Below are positions 36,355-45,351 of a DNA stretch of 64,000 nucleotides, piece by piece. Position numbers and translations under genes: made by a program. The stretch lies in contig CAYXDO010000020.1 of the NCBI GenBank assembly GCA_964463485.1, forward strand, positions 34,055-98,054, written 5' to 3'. Under the pieces are notes generated by a model, which was given only the letters and a program-made list of their open reading frames with translations, was not told the DNA's origin and did no database searches. Numbering within the stretch: position 1 is the stretch's first letter; every line of letters begins with the position of its first letter. The DNA comes from CAYXDO01 sp964463485. Its GTDB lineage: Bacteria > Myxococcota > Kuafuiibacteriia > Kuafuiibacteriales > Kuafuiibacteriaceae.

Positions 36355-37400
36355 TGAGCTCCGAGCGCCCGCGCATTTTGGTCGTCGGCCTCGGAGGGAT
36401 CGGCGGAATCGTCGCAGCCCACCTCTTCGAGCAGGGCGCCGACGTCACTGCCGTGAGCTCCAACGAGGAGATTCGCACAGCCATCGAACGAGACGGTCTC
36501 ACCGTCACCGAGGACGGCGAAGCTCGTCAGGTCCGCGGCCGCGTCGTCGCCGAAGCTCCGGAAGGTTCCTTCGATCTCATCGTGCTCGCCACCCAACCTC
36601 CTCAAGTCGAGGCCGCAGCGCGCGGCGTCGTCGATCGTTTGTCTTCAAACGGTGCCATGGTCGTGGTTCAAAACGGCCTGTGCGAGCCTCGCGTCGAGGC
36701 GATCGCGGGCCCGAACCGTGTGATCGGCGCGATCATCGCGTGGGGAGCCTCGATGTTGGGTCCCGGTCGCTACGAGCGCACGTCCGCCGGCGGCTTCACG
36801 GTGGGTCGTATGAATGGCGTCGTCGACGAGCTCGTGAGGCAGGTCGCGCTGCTCCTCGAGCCGATCGGCCCCGCCGAGGTGACCTCGAATCTCCGCGGCG
36901 CGCGCTGGTCCAAGCTCGCGATCAACTGCGCTATCTCGAGCTTGGGGACGCTAGCGGGAGAACGGCTCGGGACGCTCATGACCCATCGTTTCGTGCGGCG
37001 CTTGACCCTCGAGATCATGACCGAAGCCGTGGAGGTCGCGCGCAAGGAGCAGGTGCGGCTCGAAAAGGTGTCGGGGACGCTCGATCTCGAGTGGCTCGCG
37101 CTCACCCCGGAGGAGCGAAGGTCGGCGGGCTCCCCGGCGCTCGTAGGCAAGCACGCCATGCTACTCGCCGTGGGAGCTCGCTATCGCCGCTTGAGATCGT
37201 CGATGCTGTCCGCGATCGAGCGAGGCCGTGAGCCCGCCGTGGACTTCTTGAACGGCGAGGTCGTCTCCAGGGGAACGCGACTGGGAATCGCCACGCCCAT
37301 CAACGCCGCGCTCGTCGAAGGTGTCTGGAGCCTGGCGAGAGGGGCCGCTCGGCCGAGCCTCGACACGGTACGAGGTCTCTTCGAGTCCACGCGGCCCTAG
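36354..37400 (+). CDS. Ketopantoate reductase-like dehydrogenase (PanE/ApbA family)
   Basis: This encodes 348 residues. The N-terminal Rossmann motif GLGGIGGIVAAHL (12-24) is of the NADPH type. VVVQNGL near 100 is a family motif. The catalytic Lys lies in ARWSKLAINCAISSLGTLAG near 185, and the C-terminal EVVSRGTRLGIATPINAAL near 304 carries the conserved Glu and the ATPxN segment. PanE reduces 2-dehydropantoate to pantoate for CoA synthesis; relatives reduce other 2-oxo acids. It is somewhat longer than E. coli PanE (about 300). Coupling to the VOC gene means a specialised substrate is possible, so no symbol is given. Confidence 0.85.
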   Translation: MSSERPRILVVGLGGIGGIVAAHLFEQGADVTAVSSNEEIRTAIERDGLTVTEDGEARQVRGRVVAEAPEGSFDLIVLATQPPQVEAAARGVVDRLSSNGAMVVVQNGLCEPRVEAIAGPNRVIGAIIAWGASMLGPGRYERTSAGGFTVGRMNGVVDELVRQVALLLEPIGPAEVTSNLRGARWSKLAINCAISSLGTLAGERLGTLMTHRFVRRLTLEIMTEAVEVARKEQVRLEKVSGTLDLEWLALTPEERRSAGSPALVGKHAMLLAVGARYRRLRSSMLSAIERGREPAVDFLNGEVVSRGTRLGIATPINAALVEGVWSLARGAARPSLDTVRGLFESTRP

Positions 37401-37467
37401 GCGGAGGTCTCTCCCGGCTGACAACTGTTGATTGACCACGCGCAGATCGTGATGATCCCTGCCGCGT

Positions 37468-38406
37468 ATGGTCTTGCGGGTCATGTCCTACAACGTGAGG
37501 TACTTCGGGCACACGTTACGCGGCGTGGGCTCTACGAAGAGCGGGCTGCAGGCGATCGCGACTTCGATCGCCGCACTGGAAGACCTTCCTGACGTGGTGT
37601 GCTTGCAGGAAGTGGAGACCCGTTCGCTCCGCTCGAGCTTGAGCCATGACAAGGATACGACTCAGCTCGAAGCGTGGACCGCCGTGCTCAGCCAGGCGCT
37701 CGAACAAGCCGGCAAAACTCGGAGGTTTCGGTCGTATTACTATCCGGCGCATCAGTATGCGCTGGGTAACGCCAAACTCTACACCACCGGGCTCGGTGTG
37801 CTCGTCGCCGACGACCTCGAGGTCTTGTCCCACAACGCCGATGCTCCCCACGACATCACTCATCGAAAGACCAAGACCTTCGGCCGGCTCAAGCAGACTC
37901 GAATTTGTGCCCACGTCAGGATCCGCAATCGCCGGGGTGAGTCCCTCGACGTGTTCAATACTCACCTCTCGCTGCCGGCCTTCACCGGCAAGGAGTTCTT
38001 CGTCGAGGAGGCTCGGATGGGTTATGGCCGTAATCAGATCGAGGAGCTCGCCTCGCTGGTGGGGTTCGTCGAAAAAGAATCCGAGAACCGACCTTTTCTC
38101 TTGATGGGCGACTTCAACTCCTTGAGCGGCTCGGCGGTCTACCAGGAAGTGCTGCGGGCGCTCCCGGTGGTGGATCCTTTTCCTGATCTCACCGGACTCG
38201 ACCCCCTCTCGCTGCGCAAGACTTGGCCGACCGCAGGGTTCATGAATCTCCGGATGCGGATCGATCACATGTTCTTGGGTCGCGGCCTGGTGTGTCGCGA
38301 CATCGAAGGAACTCATCCGTTCGGGCAGCGGGATGGGTTGTGGCATGGGTTGTCGGACCACGTCCCCGTGCTCGGCCGATTCACGACCGCGAGGCGCACG
38401 CTCTGA
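37468..38406 (+). CDS. Endonuclease/exonuclease/phosphatase family protein
   Basis: This encodes 312 residues without a signal peptide. All the catalytic motifs of the EEP fold are visible: MSYNVRYFG (6-14), CLQEVE (45-50), DVFNTHLSLP near 168, LMGDFNSL near 211 and the closing LSDHVPVLGRF near 295. Members hydrolyse phosphodiesters or phosphomonoesters in DNA, inositol phosphates or sphingomyelin. A sphingomyelinase-like use would be notable so near a sphingoid-type PKS, but the sequence does not decide. The next gene overlaps its stop. Confidence 0.88.
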   Translation: MVLRVMSYNVRYFGHTLRGVGSTKSGLQAIATSIAALEDLPDVVCLQEVETRSLRSSLSHDKDTTQLEAWTAVLSQALEQAGKTRRFRSYYYPAHQYALGNAKLYTTGLGVLVADDLEVLSHNADAPHDITHRKTKTFGRLKQTRICAHVRIRNRRGESLDVFNTHLSLPAFTGKEFFVEEARMGYGRNQIEELASLVGFVEKESENRPFLLMGDFNSLSGSAVYQEVLRALPVVDPFPDLTGLDPLSLRKTWPTAGFMNLRMRIDHMFLGRGLVCRDIEGTHPFGQRDGLWHGLSDHVPVLGRFTTARRTL

Positions 38407-40988
38407 CTCCTCGACTCGGCGGTTGGGCGCTCGTCTTCGTCGGGGTCGCGTGCGGACCAGCTACGACCACCGTCGTCACCAACGCAGGCCTCGAAGACCT
38501 CGTCATCCTGGCCCACCAGAGCCAGGACGGCCTCGAGCTCGCTCGCTTGGACGGGTCCGATGGCCTCGAGCGGGAAGTCGTCGAGGGTGACTTGGCCGTC
38601 GCTTGGATCGTCTCCAGGAGTGACGTGCTGGGGATCGACCGCGGGCCGCTGCCCGACGCGATGTGGGACGGGCTCGAGCTCGGTCTTGGGTCCGACCCCA
38701 CTCAGGGCACGGGGTGCGGCCGCTGCCTCACGGTCGCAACTCGGGCCCCGTGGCTCGTGACCGCCGGTGAGCTCTGCCCGATTCCGACCTTTGCCAGAGA
38801 GATCGTAATCTCGGATGGACCGGGCTTAGAGTCGTTGCGGACCAATATACGTCTCTCCCTCCCGGGGATGTGTGAGTGTCCCATTCCAGAGAAGAAGGCG
38901 CGCGCGAGCCTTCCGAAGCGAATCCTCGCTGCGCCCGACTCAGCCATCCCGTTCGAGGTCGTCGTCTCGAGCTCGACGAGCTTCGGCGTGGTCAACGAAT
39001 CGATCGCGTGGGTTCGCACGCCGACCGGCGATCGCCAGCGAGCTTGGCCCTTCGACGCCAAGCTCAACGACGCCGCGATGCTCCCAGACGGGAAAATCTT
39101 GGCCGCGCTGCGGGATGGAGACACGCCATCGCGAGCCAGACTGGTGCTGCTGGGTGACGACTTGGAGACTCATGAAGACCTCGGACCCGCCCTGTTGGAC
39201 GTAAACGCCATCGCGTTCGATCCGACGTCACGCCTCGTGGTCCTCGGCGGATTCAGCCCCAGCACCTCCCGCCTGACCGTCGCAGTGTGCGACACCGACC
39301 CCTTCGCTTGCTTCGAGCTCGACCTCGGGGGGCTCAGGCCACTCGACGACAACATCTCCCGCCTGACCGTTCGAGAGGACGGCGCCGTCATGGCAGCGGG
39401 CAACGCGAGCGGGGCGCTCTTCCTGGAGGGTCTCTTGCCGCCATCCGAGCGTCCGCGGCTCGTCGCCGATGCACACACGGAGGGGGTCTCGATCGGTCGC
39501 CTCGTCGGAACGACTCGGTCGGTGAGGTGGAAGTTCGTGCAACTCACCCAGCTGGAAGGTCACTTCCGCGACCATATGATTTATCCAGATTGGGCCGGAG
39601 ACACATTCGCCGCCTGCCGAAACCCGGAGCGGGATATCATCGTCTTCGACAGCAGCGGCGACTTCCTGTCGACCCTCATCACGCCCACCGCCATCTTCGA
39701 GCCTCGGGGAGCTCAGAGTTGTGAGTCGGTCCTTCGCGACCCAAGGAGCGACTCGAAGGTGCTCGCGATCTCGCTCGAGCGACACGCGGCGAGCTGCGAT
39801 ACGACAGGCTGCTCGGAGTGGACCCCGATTCAACAGATCCTCAGGATCGATCGGTACGTGAGCTGGGTCCGGCGCGATCCTCGACGAATGTTGGCGTATC
39901 GCCCAGATGCCTCCCTCTTCGTCGGCACCTCGACCGCCTCGATGAGTCTGGTCTATGGACCACAAACCCCGAAAGCCACCGTCGCGAGCATCGTCAATCG
40001 AAACGATGAGCTCTGGGTGTTCAGATCGGATGGCGAAATTTCGGTCTCGAGCGGCTCGCCACCTGCCGAATCGAGGACTCTGGGTAGAGCGGGCGTGCTT
40101 GGTCCCGTCTACTCCGTCGCCAGGGACTCGGCGCGCGATGGGTTCCTGGTGGTCCACGGAGCCGTCCAAGAGGGGTGTTCGGAACGAGTATCCGCGCTCT
40201 CGCGCCTGAGCGTCGAAGGAGACGTGTCCCCGGTGGACTTGCCTGAGCCTTGCCTTGGAATCGCAGAAGCCGCAGAAGTCGCCCCAGACGCCTTCCTCCT
40301 CGCAGGATCGAACGCGAGGCTCTACGTGCTCGACGGCGACTCGGTCGGCGAGGTCGAGCTGAGTTGGGACGATCCCACCACGAGCGCGCTCGAGTCTGGG
40401 GCCATAGAGTGCCCTCCGCAGGACGACTGGCCGCCCGGCTTCTCGAATCCGTGGCGAGGTATCGGCGGACGCCTCGGCGCCGGATTCGCCGCCCGCTGCA
40501 ACCTGACCCTGTTCCGGGTGGACGCCCTGGCGCGGCCTCCCACGGCAACTCGACTGGTCATCGATCCTGAGGCCGTCAGGGACATCCAACCGGCAGCGTT
40601 CAACGTCAGCTGCGCGGATGTGGCCACGATCGGCGCCGAGTCCGACGCCTCCTACCAACTCGAAATCGGCTTGATGATCAGAGTGCGACCGGGGACACGC
40701 CCCGCCGCTCGAGACCTCGTCCCGATCGACCTCACCGAGGACCACGAAAACGACCTCGCGGCGTCGAGCGGTGGCTTCTACCCGATCCGATCTCACGGAC
40801 TCACGGCGTTGGTCGGCGACGAGTCGAGCCTCGTACCCGTCTTTCGGAATTCGCTGCATCGGGTCGGCACCAAGCAGCGAGTCCGCCTGGGTTCGTACGT
40901 CTTCGTTTCGGCTGCGGCGGTGGCGGTCGACGGCTCTGTGGTGATCGGTACGATCGATGGGAGCCTACTCATGATTCCACCAGAGTGA
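38403..40988 (+). CDS. Large lipoprotein, probable CTG start
   Basis: This encodes 861 residues if it starts at CTG 38403, which overlaps the upstream stop as CTGA. That start gives a perfect lipoprotein leader (TPRLGGWALVFVGVAC). There is no ATG, GTG or TTG in frame between GTG 38340 and the leader; GTG 38340 would place 21 extra non-hydrophobic residues in front. The body is beta-rich with repeated short blades (DGKILAALRDGD, DGAVMAAGNASG, DELWVFRSDG, DGSVVIGTIDG), suggesting a propeller-like fold. Cysteines occur in scattered pairs. No enzymatic motif was recognised. It is probably attached to the outer membrane. Confidence 0.75.
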   Translation: MTPRLGGWALVFVGVACGPATTTVVTNAGLEDLVILAHQSQDGLELARLDGSDGLEREVVEGDLAVAWIVSRSDVLGIDRGPLPDAMWDGLELGLGSDPTQGTGCGRCLTVATRAPWLVTAGELCPIPTFAREIVISDGPGLESLRTNIRLSLPGMCECPIPEKKARASLPKRILAAPDSAIPFEVVVSSSTSFGVVNESIAWVRTPTGDRQRAWPFDAKLNDAAMLPDGKILAALRDGDTPSRARLVLLGDDLETHEDLGPALLDVNAIAFDPTSRLVVLGGFSPSTSRLTVAVCDTDPFACFELDLGGLRPLDDNISRLTVREDGAVMAAGNASGALFLEGLLPPSERPRLVADAHTEGVSIGRLVGTTRSVRWKFVQLTQLEGHFRDHMIYPDWAGDTFAACRNPERDIIVFDSSGDFLSTLITPTAIFEPRGAQSCESVLRDPRSDSKVLAISLERHAASCDTTGCSEWTPIQQILRIDRYVSWVRRDPRRMLAYRPDASLFVGTSTASMSLVYGPQTPKATVASIVNRNDELWVFRSDGEISVSSGSPPAESRTLGRAGVLGPVYSVARDSARDGFLVVHGAVQEGCSERVSALSRLSVEGDVSPVDLPEPCLGIAEAAEVAPDAFLLAGSNARLYVLDGDSVGEVELSWDDPTTSALESGAIECPPQDDWPPGFSNPWRGIGGRLGAGFAARCNLTLFRVDALARPPTATRLVIDPEAVRDIQPAAFNVSCADVATIGAESDASYQLEIGLMIRVRPGTRPAARDLVPIDLTEDHENDLAASSGGFYPIRSHGLTALVGDESSLVPVFRNSLHRVGTKQRVRLGSYVFVSAAAVAVDGSVVIGTIDGSLLMIPPE

Positions 40989-41020
40989 CTCTTGCGGCGC
41001 GAGCGGCTGTCTGGACCGAC

Positions 41021-42094
41021 TCATCGGCTCGCCGTCGCCGAGTTGGGGAGCGCGCAATACGCCAGCATGCCCCCGGCCATGTTCACCACGTTGGTGAAGC
41101 CCATGCTCGACAGAAGCGCGGTCGCCCGGGCGCTGCGACCACCGGACCTGCAAATCACGACGATGGGCTCGTCCCGCGGCCACGATGAGAGCGCGGACTC
41201 GACGGTCGCGAGCGGAATGAGCTCCGAGCCCTCGACGTGGCCGAGCTCACCCGTGTACTCAGCGGGCTCACGCACGTCCACGATCCGTACGCCCAGCTTG
41301 GAGGCGTACGCCCTCACCGCTTCGGGCGAGACCTCTAAAATTCCGCCAGCCTGGTATGGCTTGGCCGCCGCCGCGAAGCTCGCCGCGCGCTCTTTGGCCG
41401 GGCGAACGACTCGGCCCCCGCACACGAGATTCTGCGGGAGCGCTTCCTGGATCTTCTTCGGCGGAGCGAGCTTCAGCTCGGACATGATTTGCACGAACTC
41501 ATTCTCGGTCTTCCCTCCGCCGAGCCTCGGATTGAGCCGCATCTCCTCGTCGATCGAAGACGTCATGCGCCCCCGATAATCGTGACCGGGATGGACCAAC
41601 GTCTCCGCCGGCAGCTTGAAGAGCTTCTGAGTGACCGAGTGATACAGCCGCCGAGCGTCGCCTTGCTGAAAATCAGTTCGCCCGGTGCCGCGAATCAACA
41701 GCGCGTCACCGGTGAACACGCGACCATCGACGTAGTAACTCACACACCCGTCCGTGTGACCGGGCGTCGTGAGGACTCGGATCGCATATTTTCCAAGCGG
41801 CAGAACGTCGCCGTCCGAGACCGGAATGTCCGAGCACGCCACCGCGGCCGCCTTCGACACCGCGGTGCGTGCGCCCGTCCGCGCTCGGATCTCGGCCGCT
41901 CCCGTCACATGGTCGGCGTGTACGTGGGTGTCGAGCACGTAGACCAACTCGAGACCCAAGTCCCGCAAGAGCTCGAGGTCACGCTCGACCTGCTCCCGCA
42001 CCGTGTCGATGAGCGCGGCCGCCTTCGTTTCTTCGTCGGCGATCAAATACGTGTAGGTGGATGATTCGGAATCGAAGAGCTGTCGAAACAACAT
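41021..42094 (-). CDS. Persulfide dioxygenase-like metallo-beta-lactamase fused to rhodanese
   Basis: This encodes 357 residues from the ATG at 42094. Residues 1-230 are ETHE1-like: THVHADH (His57, His59, Asp61, His62), TPGHTDG (His113), TGDALLIRGTGRTDFQQGD (Asp130) and HPGHDY (His171). ETHE1 enzymes oxidise glutathione persulfide to sulfite. Residues 255-357 are a rhodanese with Cys315 in VICRSGGRSARA. Such fusions (compare CstB and PRF proteins) couple persulfide oxidation to sulfur transfer. The gene is divergent from a sigma-54 activator and has a -24/-12 promoter, so it is probably induced by sulfide or polysulfide. Confidence 0.92.
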   Translation of the reverse strand: MLFRQLFDSESSTYTYLIADEETKAAALIDTVREQVERDLELLRDLGLELVYVLDTHVHADHVTGAAEIRARTGARTAVSKAAAVACSDIPVSDGDVLPLGKYAIRVLTTPGHTDGCVSYYVDGRVFTGDALLIRGTGRTDFQQGDARRLYHSVTQKLFKLPAETLVHPGHDYRGRMTSSIDEEMRLNPRLGGGKTENEFVQIMSELKLAPPKKIQEALPQNLVCGGRVVRPAKERAASFAAAAKPYQAGGILEVSPEAVRAYASKLGVRIVDVREPAEYTGELGHVEGSELIPLATVESALSSWPRDEPIVVICRSGGRSARATALLSSMGFTNVVNMAGGMLAYCALPNSATASR

Positions 42095-42105
42095 GCGAAC
42101 GAGTT

Positions 42106-42122
42106 TAGCACGGCCCGTGCCA
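42106..42122 (-). promoter_or_regulatory. Sigma-54 (-24/-12) promoter of the persulfide dioxygenase gene
   Basis: On the minus strand the sequence TGGCACGGGCCGTGCTA matches the sigma-54 consensus TGGCAC-N5-TTGC with GG and GC exactly 12 bases apart. The -12 GC is at 42108-42109, placing the expected transcript start near 42096, about two bases before the ATG at 42094. The message would be nearly leaderless. Confidence 0.75.
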
Positions 42123-42173
42123 AGCTCCGGCGGGCCTTCCATCGAAGTTTTCGCACCCTTCCTCCAGCTCCTC

Positions 42174-42210
42174 GAAACATCGAGAAACATCTTCTGAAAC
42201 ATCGTTTCAG
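42174..42210. promoter_or_regulatory. Three GAAACATC repeats with palindrome, likely enhancer-binding site
   Basis: GAAACATC occurs at 42174-42181, 42184-42191 and 42196-42203, spaced 10 and 12 bases, about one helical turn. The last copy belongs to the palindrome CTGAAACATCGTTTCAG (42194-42210). The block lies roughly 80-115 bases upstream of the predicted sigma-54 start and just ahead of the activator gene, where an enhancer-binding protein would bind. Confidence 0.65.
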
Positions 42211-42226
42211 AGCGTATGACACGCTC

Positions 42227-43459
42227 GTGAGCCTCCTCGTCGCGGCCCTCGAACAGCTCGGGGGCGCCTTGCTCGTGCTCGACCGAGACCTCCGCATCGT
42301 CGAGGTGACCCCTTCGGCGGAGCGGCTGCTCGGGTCGGCTCCTCGGGGATCGTCGGCACCCAAAGTGCTGTGCGGTGACGGTCCCGATCGCCCGATCGCC
42401 GAGGCGCTGATCGAACGACGAGCGGTTCACGCGACGATCTCGCCCGTGTCGGCGTCCGGTCTGCCCCTCGCGGTCGACGTTCGGGCGTCCCCCATCGAAG
42501 GCGGCTTCCTCCTCGAGCTCTCGTCGCTGCTTCGCTCCGAGCCCGACCGCGAAGTGAATCTGTTTGGCTTCGTAACTCAGGACGCCAAGACGATCGGCCT
42601 GCTCGACCTCGTCCGAAGAGTCGCCGCGAGCGAAGTCACCGTGCTCGTGCGCGGAGAGACGGGCACGGGCAAGGAGCTCATCGCGCGGGCCATTCACCGG
42701 CTCTCACCCCGCAAGAACGGTCCGTTCCAGGCGCTGAACTGCGCGGCGCTGTCTCCGATGCTGCTCGAGAGTGAGTTGTTCGGTCACGTTCGAGGGGCCT
42801 TTACGGGCGCGCACCGGGACCACCTCGGCCACTTCAGGCTGGCCGACCGAGGAACGCTCTTCCTGGACGAAGTCGGCGAGCTGCCGCTCGAGCTCCAAGC
42901 GAAGCTCTTACGCGCGCTAGAAACTCGCATGGTGATGCCGGTCGGCAGCACCGAGCTCATCCCGGTCGACGTGCGAATCGTCTCGGCAACTCATCGCTCC
43001 CTTCGAGCGTCCGTGGAATCGGGATCGTTCCGCGAAGACCTGATGTACCGGCTTCGGGTCGTGCCCTTGTTCCTGCCGCCGCTGCGGGAGCGGGTGGGGG
43101 ACGTGAGACTCCTCGTGGGACAGATGATCGCGCGACGAAATGAAACCTTCGCGCGCAAAATTCACCGGATCTCGGAAGACGCTTGGTCGGCCATCGAGTC
43201 CTACGCCTGGCCGGGCAACGTGCGCGAGCTCGAGAACGCAGTGGACTATGCCTTCGTGGTAGGCGACGGCCCCGTCTTGGCCGCCGCTGACCTGCCGCCG
43301 GAGATCGTGGAGACACCAAGCTCTCCGTCCCACGACGATCGCGCGGCCATCGAAGCGGCCATCGAAAAAGCGCATGGGCACCTGGGCCAAGCGGCAAAGC
43401 TCCTCGGCGTCAGCCGAGTCACTCTGTGGAGGCGAATGAAGGCACTGAACGCGAAGTGA
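42227..43459 (+). CDS. Sigma-54-dependent enhancer-binding regulator with N-terminal PAS-like domain
   Basis: This encodes 410 residues from a GTG. Residues 1-100 resemble a PAS-type sensor (LVLDRDLRIVEVTPSAERLLG) with a single cysteine, Cys49. The AAA domain (112-345) has Walker A GETGTGKE (143-150), GAFTGA (190-195) for sigma-54 contact and Walker B TLFLDE (210-215). The C-terminus is a Fis-type helix-turn-helix (GHLGQAAKLLGVSRVTLWRRMKAL). Placement against the persulfide dioxygenase gene parallels FisR of Cupriavidus, which activates sulfide-oxidation genes through sigma-54 on sensing polysulfide. FisR uses several cysteines, so the sensing mode here may differ. Confidence 0.92.
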   Translation: MSLLVAALEQLGGALLVLDRDLRIVEVTPSAERLLGSAPRGSSAPKVLCGDGPDRPIAEALIERRAVHATISPVSASGLPLAVDVRASPIEGGFLLELSSLLRSEPDREVNLFGFVTQDAKTIGLLDLVRRVAASEVTVLVRGETGTGKELIARAIHRLSPRKNGPFQALNCAALSPMLLESELFGHVRGAFTGAHRDHLGHFRLADRGTLFLDEVGELPLELQAKLLRALETRMVMPVGSTELIPVDVRIVSATHRSLRASVESGSFREDLMYRLRVVPLFLPPLRERVGDVRLLVGQMIARRNETFARKIHRISEDAWSAIESYAWPGNVRELENAVDYAFVVGDGPVLAAADLPPEIVETPSSPSHDDRAAIEAAIEKAHGHLGQAAKLLGVSRVTLWRRMKALNAK

Positions 43460-43518
43460 CCCACCGACCCACCCCCACGGAGTTGACTGGCCCGGTGGGA
43501 TCGGCAATCGTGACGCGA

Positions 43519-43836
43519 ATGGCTGACATCGGAGCTCTTCGAACCAACACCGCACAAGCCGCACAGGCCGCGCTCGGCGCAGGCATGATCAGCGGCGCAG
43601 ACTTCAAGCGCATGACCGACGGCGCCGTGTCGCTGAAAGACGTGACCCAAGCGAAAAACTTGGTGGGTCAGTTTGCCGGAGGTGACGCCGAGAAACTCGG
43701 GATCGCGGAGAACCTGCATCGCGCGATCACTCAGCAAAACGCCGCGCAGGGCACCGTTCGCTCGATTTACGAGAACGTGAAGGACGGCCTGTCCCACGAG
43801 TCCGCCAAGGAAGCGATCCAGAACATCAAAGCATGA
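43519..43836 (+). CDS. Small helical protein of unknown function, first of the coupled run
   Basis: This encodes 105 residues from ATG 43519; GTG 43510 is possible. It is mostly helical, Ala/Gln/Asn-rich (AAQAALGAGMISGADFKRM, then LHRAITQQNAAQGTVRSIYEN), with no signal or membrane segment. I recognise no family. It overlaps the next gene by four bases (ATGA). The organisation suggests a small cytosolic partner of the following proteins. Confidence 0.65.
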   Translation: MADIGALRTNTAQAAQAALGAGMISGADFKRMTDGAVSLKDVTQAKNLVGQFAGGDAEKLGIAENLHRAITQQNAAQGTVRSIYENVKDGLSHESAKEAIQNIKA

Positions 43837-44372
43837 CCTCACCGCAGTCCGAGGGAAGCGAGGCGCTGTCGGAAGAGATCGCCTCCCTTGCGAAGTCGCT
43901 CCAGCTCGAGCAGGGCGTGGTTTTCTTTTCGGCACCCGACCTCGAGGTCTGGTCCGAACGTTTCGAAGACCTCGACCCTTCCGAGCGCGATGGGCGTGCC
44001 ACCGAGCTCGTCGCCTTGGCGCTCAAGCTCCAGCGCTTGGGCGGAAAGAACGCGGACAAGGCCGTGCGTCAGCTGTGCGATCTCGTCGGCGTGTTGCTCG
44101 ACTCGAAGAAGCGGGCCAAGGCGCTCTTCGCAGAGTCGGGAGTCGAGGTCGCCCGCGCGGCGAAGGCCTCGAAGATGCTCGGCGGACCCTCGACCGCGAA
44201 GCTCAGGGCCGCCACACCAGCGCCAGACGGGATGATCAAGGCCGGGGCCCTCGCCAGACCCGTTCCTCGACCGGGAGTGCCGAGCGGCGCAGCGAAGCAG
44301 CAGCCCAAAGGTCCGCCCGCCCGCGTGCCCGCCAAGTCGGCGCCGGGACGCTCGACGGGCAAAAAGGCCTGA
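43833..44372 (+). CDS. Helical protein with Pro/Ala/Lys tail, unknown function
   Basis: This encodes 179 residues. Residues 1-105 are helical and acidic (SEEIASLAKSLQLEQGVVFF, then ELVALALKLQRLGGKNADKAVR). The last 55 are a basic Pro/Ala-rich tail (PVPRPGVPSGAAKQQPKGPP) that could bind DNA, RNA or an acidic partner. No family is recognised. The ATGA overlap with the 105-residue gene indicates co-translation. The AAA ATPase starts 31 bases later. Confidence 0.65.
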   Translation: MTSPQSEGSEALSEEIASLAKSLQLEQGVVFFSAPDLEVWSERFEDLDPSERDGRATELVALALKLQRLGGKNADKAVRQLCDLVGVLLDSKKRAKALFAESGVEVARAAKASKMLGGPSTAKLRAATPAPDGMIKAGALARPVPRPGVPSGAAKQQPKGPPARVPAKSAPGRSTGKKA

Positions 44373-44403
44373 CCTCGAGGACGTCGTGATATAGCTTCAT
44401 GCG

Positions 44404-45351
44404 GTGCTCCAGCGTATCCATGTGCGCGGCTTCGGCTGCGTCCGGAACGCCGAGCTGGGCCTCACGCCGCTTCACGCCCTCATCGGTCCCAACGATTCCG
44501 GCAAGAGCACACTTCTGCGGGCCATCCAGGCCAGTCATGAACTCCTGGTGCCCACCGGCCCGGGCAGCATCTCGCGCCATCAGTTGCCCGAAGGGTGCGA
44601 AGTGGTGGTCGAATCGGAGCTCGGTGTCGCTCGCGCCGAAGGGCACAGAGTGCTCGAAGGCGGAACGGATGTGTTCCTCGGCCTCGGCAAACGACCGGCC
44701 ACGCTGGTCGCGTTCGATCCGTACGAGTTGCTAAAACCGAGCCCGCTCATCCCGGAGAGCGAGCTGAATCGATTCATGACCTCCCGGGGCTTCGGTCTCG
44801 CCGGAATCTACCAAAGCATTCTCAGCCAAGGGGACGAGACGTTTCTTCGGATTACCGAAGAGGTCCGACGTCTCTTTCCCACCGTCAAAAGCCTCCGACT
44901 GCCGGCCATCAACCCGCAGACGGTGATCTTGCGAGCGGAGCTGACGGACGGCACCCAAGTGAACGCGGACCAAATGAGCCACGGGCTGCTGTACTACTTG
45001 GCGTTCCGAGCGCTGCAGTTCGTCTCGTCCACCAAGGTCTTCCTCATCGAGGAACCGGAAAACGGCCTTCACCCAGCGCGAATTCGAGCGGTGGTCGCAA
45101 TCCTCCGGGCGCTCGCAAGCACCGCGGGCAACCAGGTCATTCTGACGACTCACAGCCCGCTCGTCATCAACGAGCTTCAACCCGAGGAAGTCTCGCTCTG
45201 TGTCCGCAGAACGACCGCCGAGGGCACCCGCGTCGTCCGCCTCATGGACACGCCGAGCTTCGAGAAGCGCTCGCGAGTCTATGCTCTCGGTGAGTTGTGG
45301 CTTGCCTACGCGGACGGTGAGCTCGAGGCGCCGCTCCTCGGTGAGACATGA
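44404..45351 (+). CDS. AAA family ATPase (RecF/OLD-like, AAA_15/AAA_21 type)
   Basis: This encodes 315 residues from a GTG. The Walker A is GPNDSGKST (28-36), the signature-like MSHG is at 191-194, Walker B VFLIEEPENGLHP at 212-224 and the H-loop TTHSP at 248-252. These belong to the ABC-like ATPases of the RecF/SMC/OLD group, which dimerise on ATP. There is no TOPRIM domain on this chain; the next gene, overlapping by four bases (ATGA), supplies a TOPRIM-like fold. ATPase plus TOPRIM pairs (OLD class 2/Gabija, PARIS) act in anti-phage defence. Confidence 0.88.
   Translation: MLQRIHVRGFGCVRNAELGLTPLHALIGPNDSGKSTLLRAIQASHELLVPTGPGSISRHQLPEGCEVVVESELGVARAEGHRVLEGGTDVFLGLGKRPATLVAFDPYELLKPSPLIPESELNRFMTSRGFGLAGIYQSILSQGDETFLRITEEVRRLFPTVKSLRLPAINPQTVILRAELTDGTQVNADQMSHGLLYYLAFRALQFVSSTKVFLIEEPENGLHPARIRAVVAILRALASTAGNQVILTTHSPLVINELQPEEVSLCVRRTTAEGTRVVRLMDTPSFEKRSRVYALGELWLAYADGELEAPLLGET

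Noticed and set aside
41021..42697. Upstream extension of the persulfide dioxygenase frame beyond 42094
   Set aside because: It crosses the sigma-54 promoter and the regulator gene; ETHE1 similarity starts at MLFRQLFDSE.
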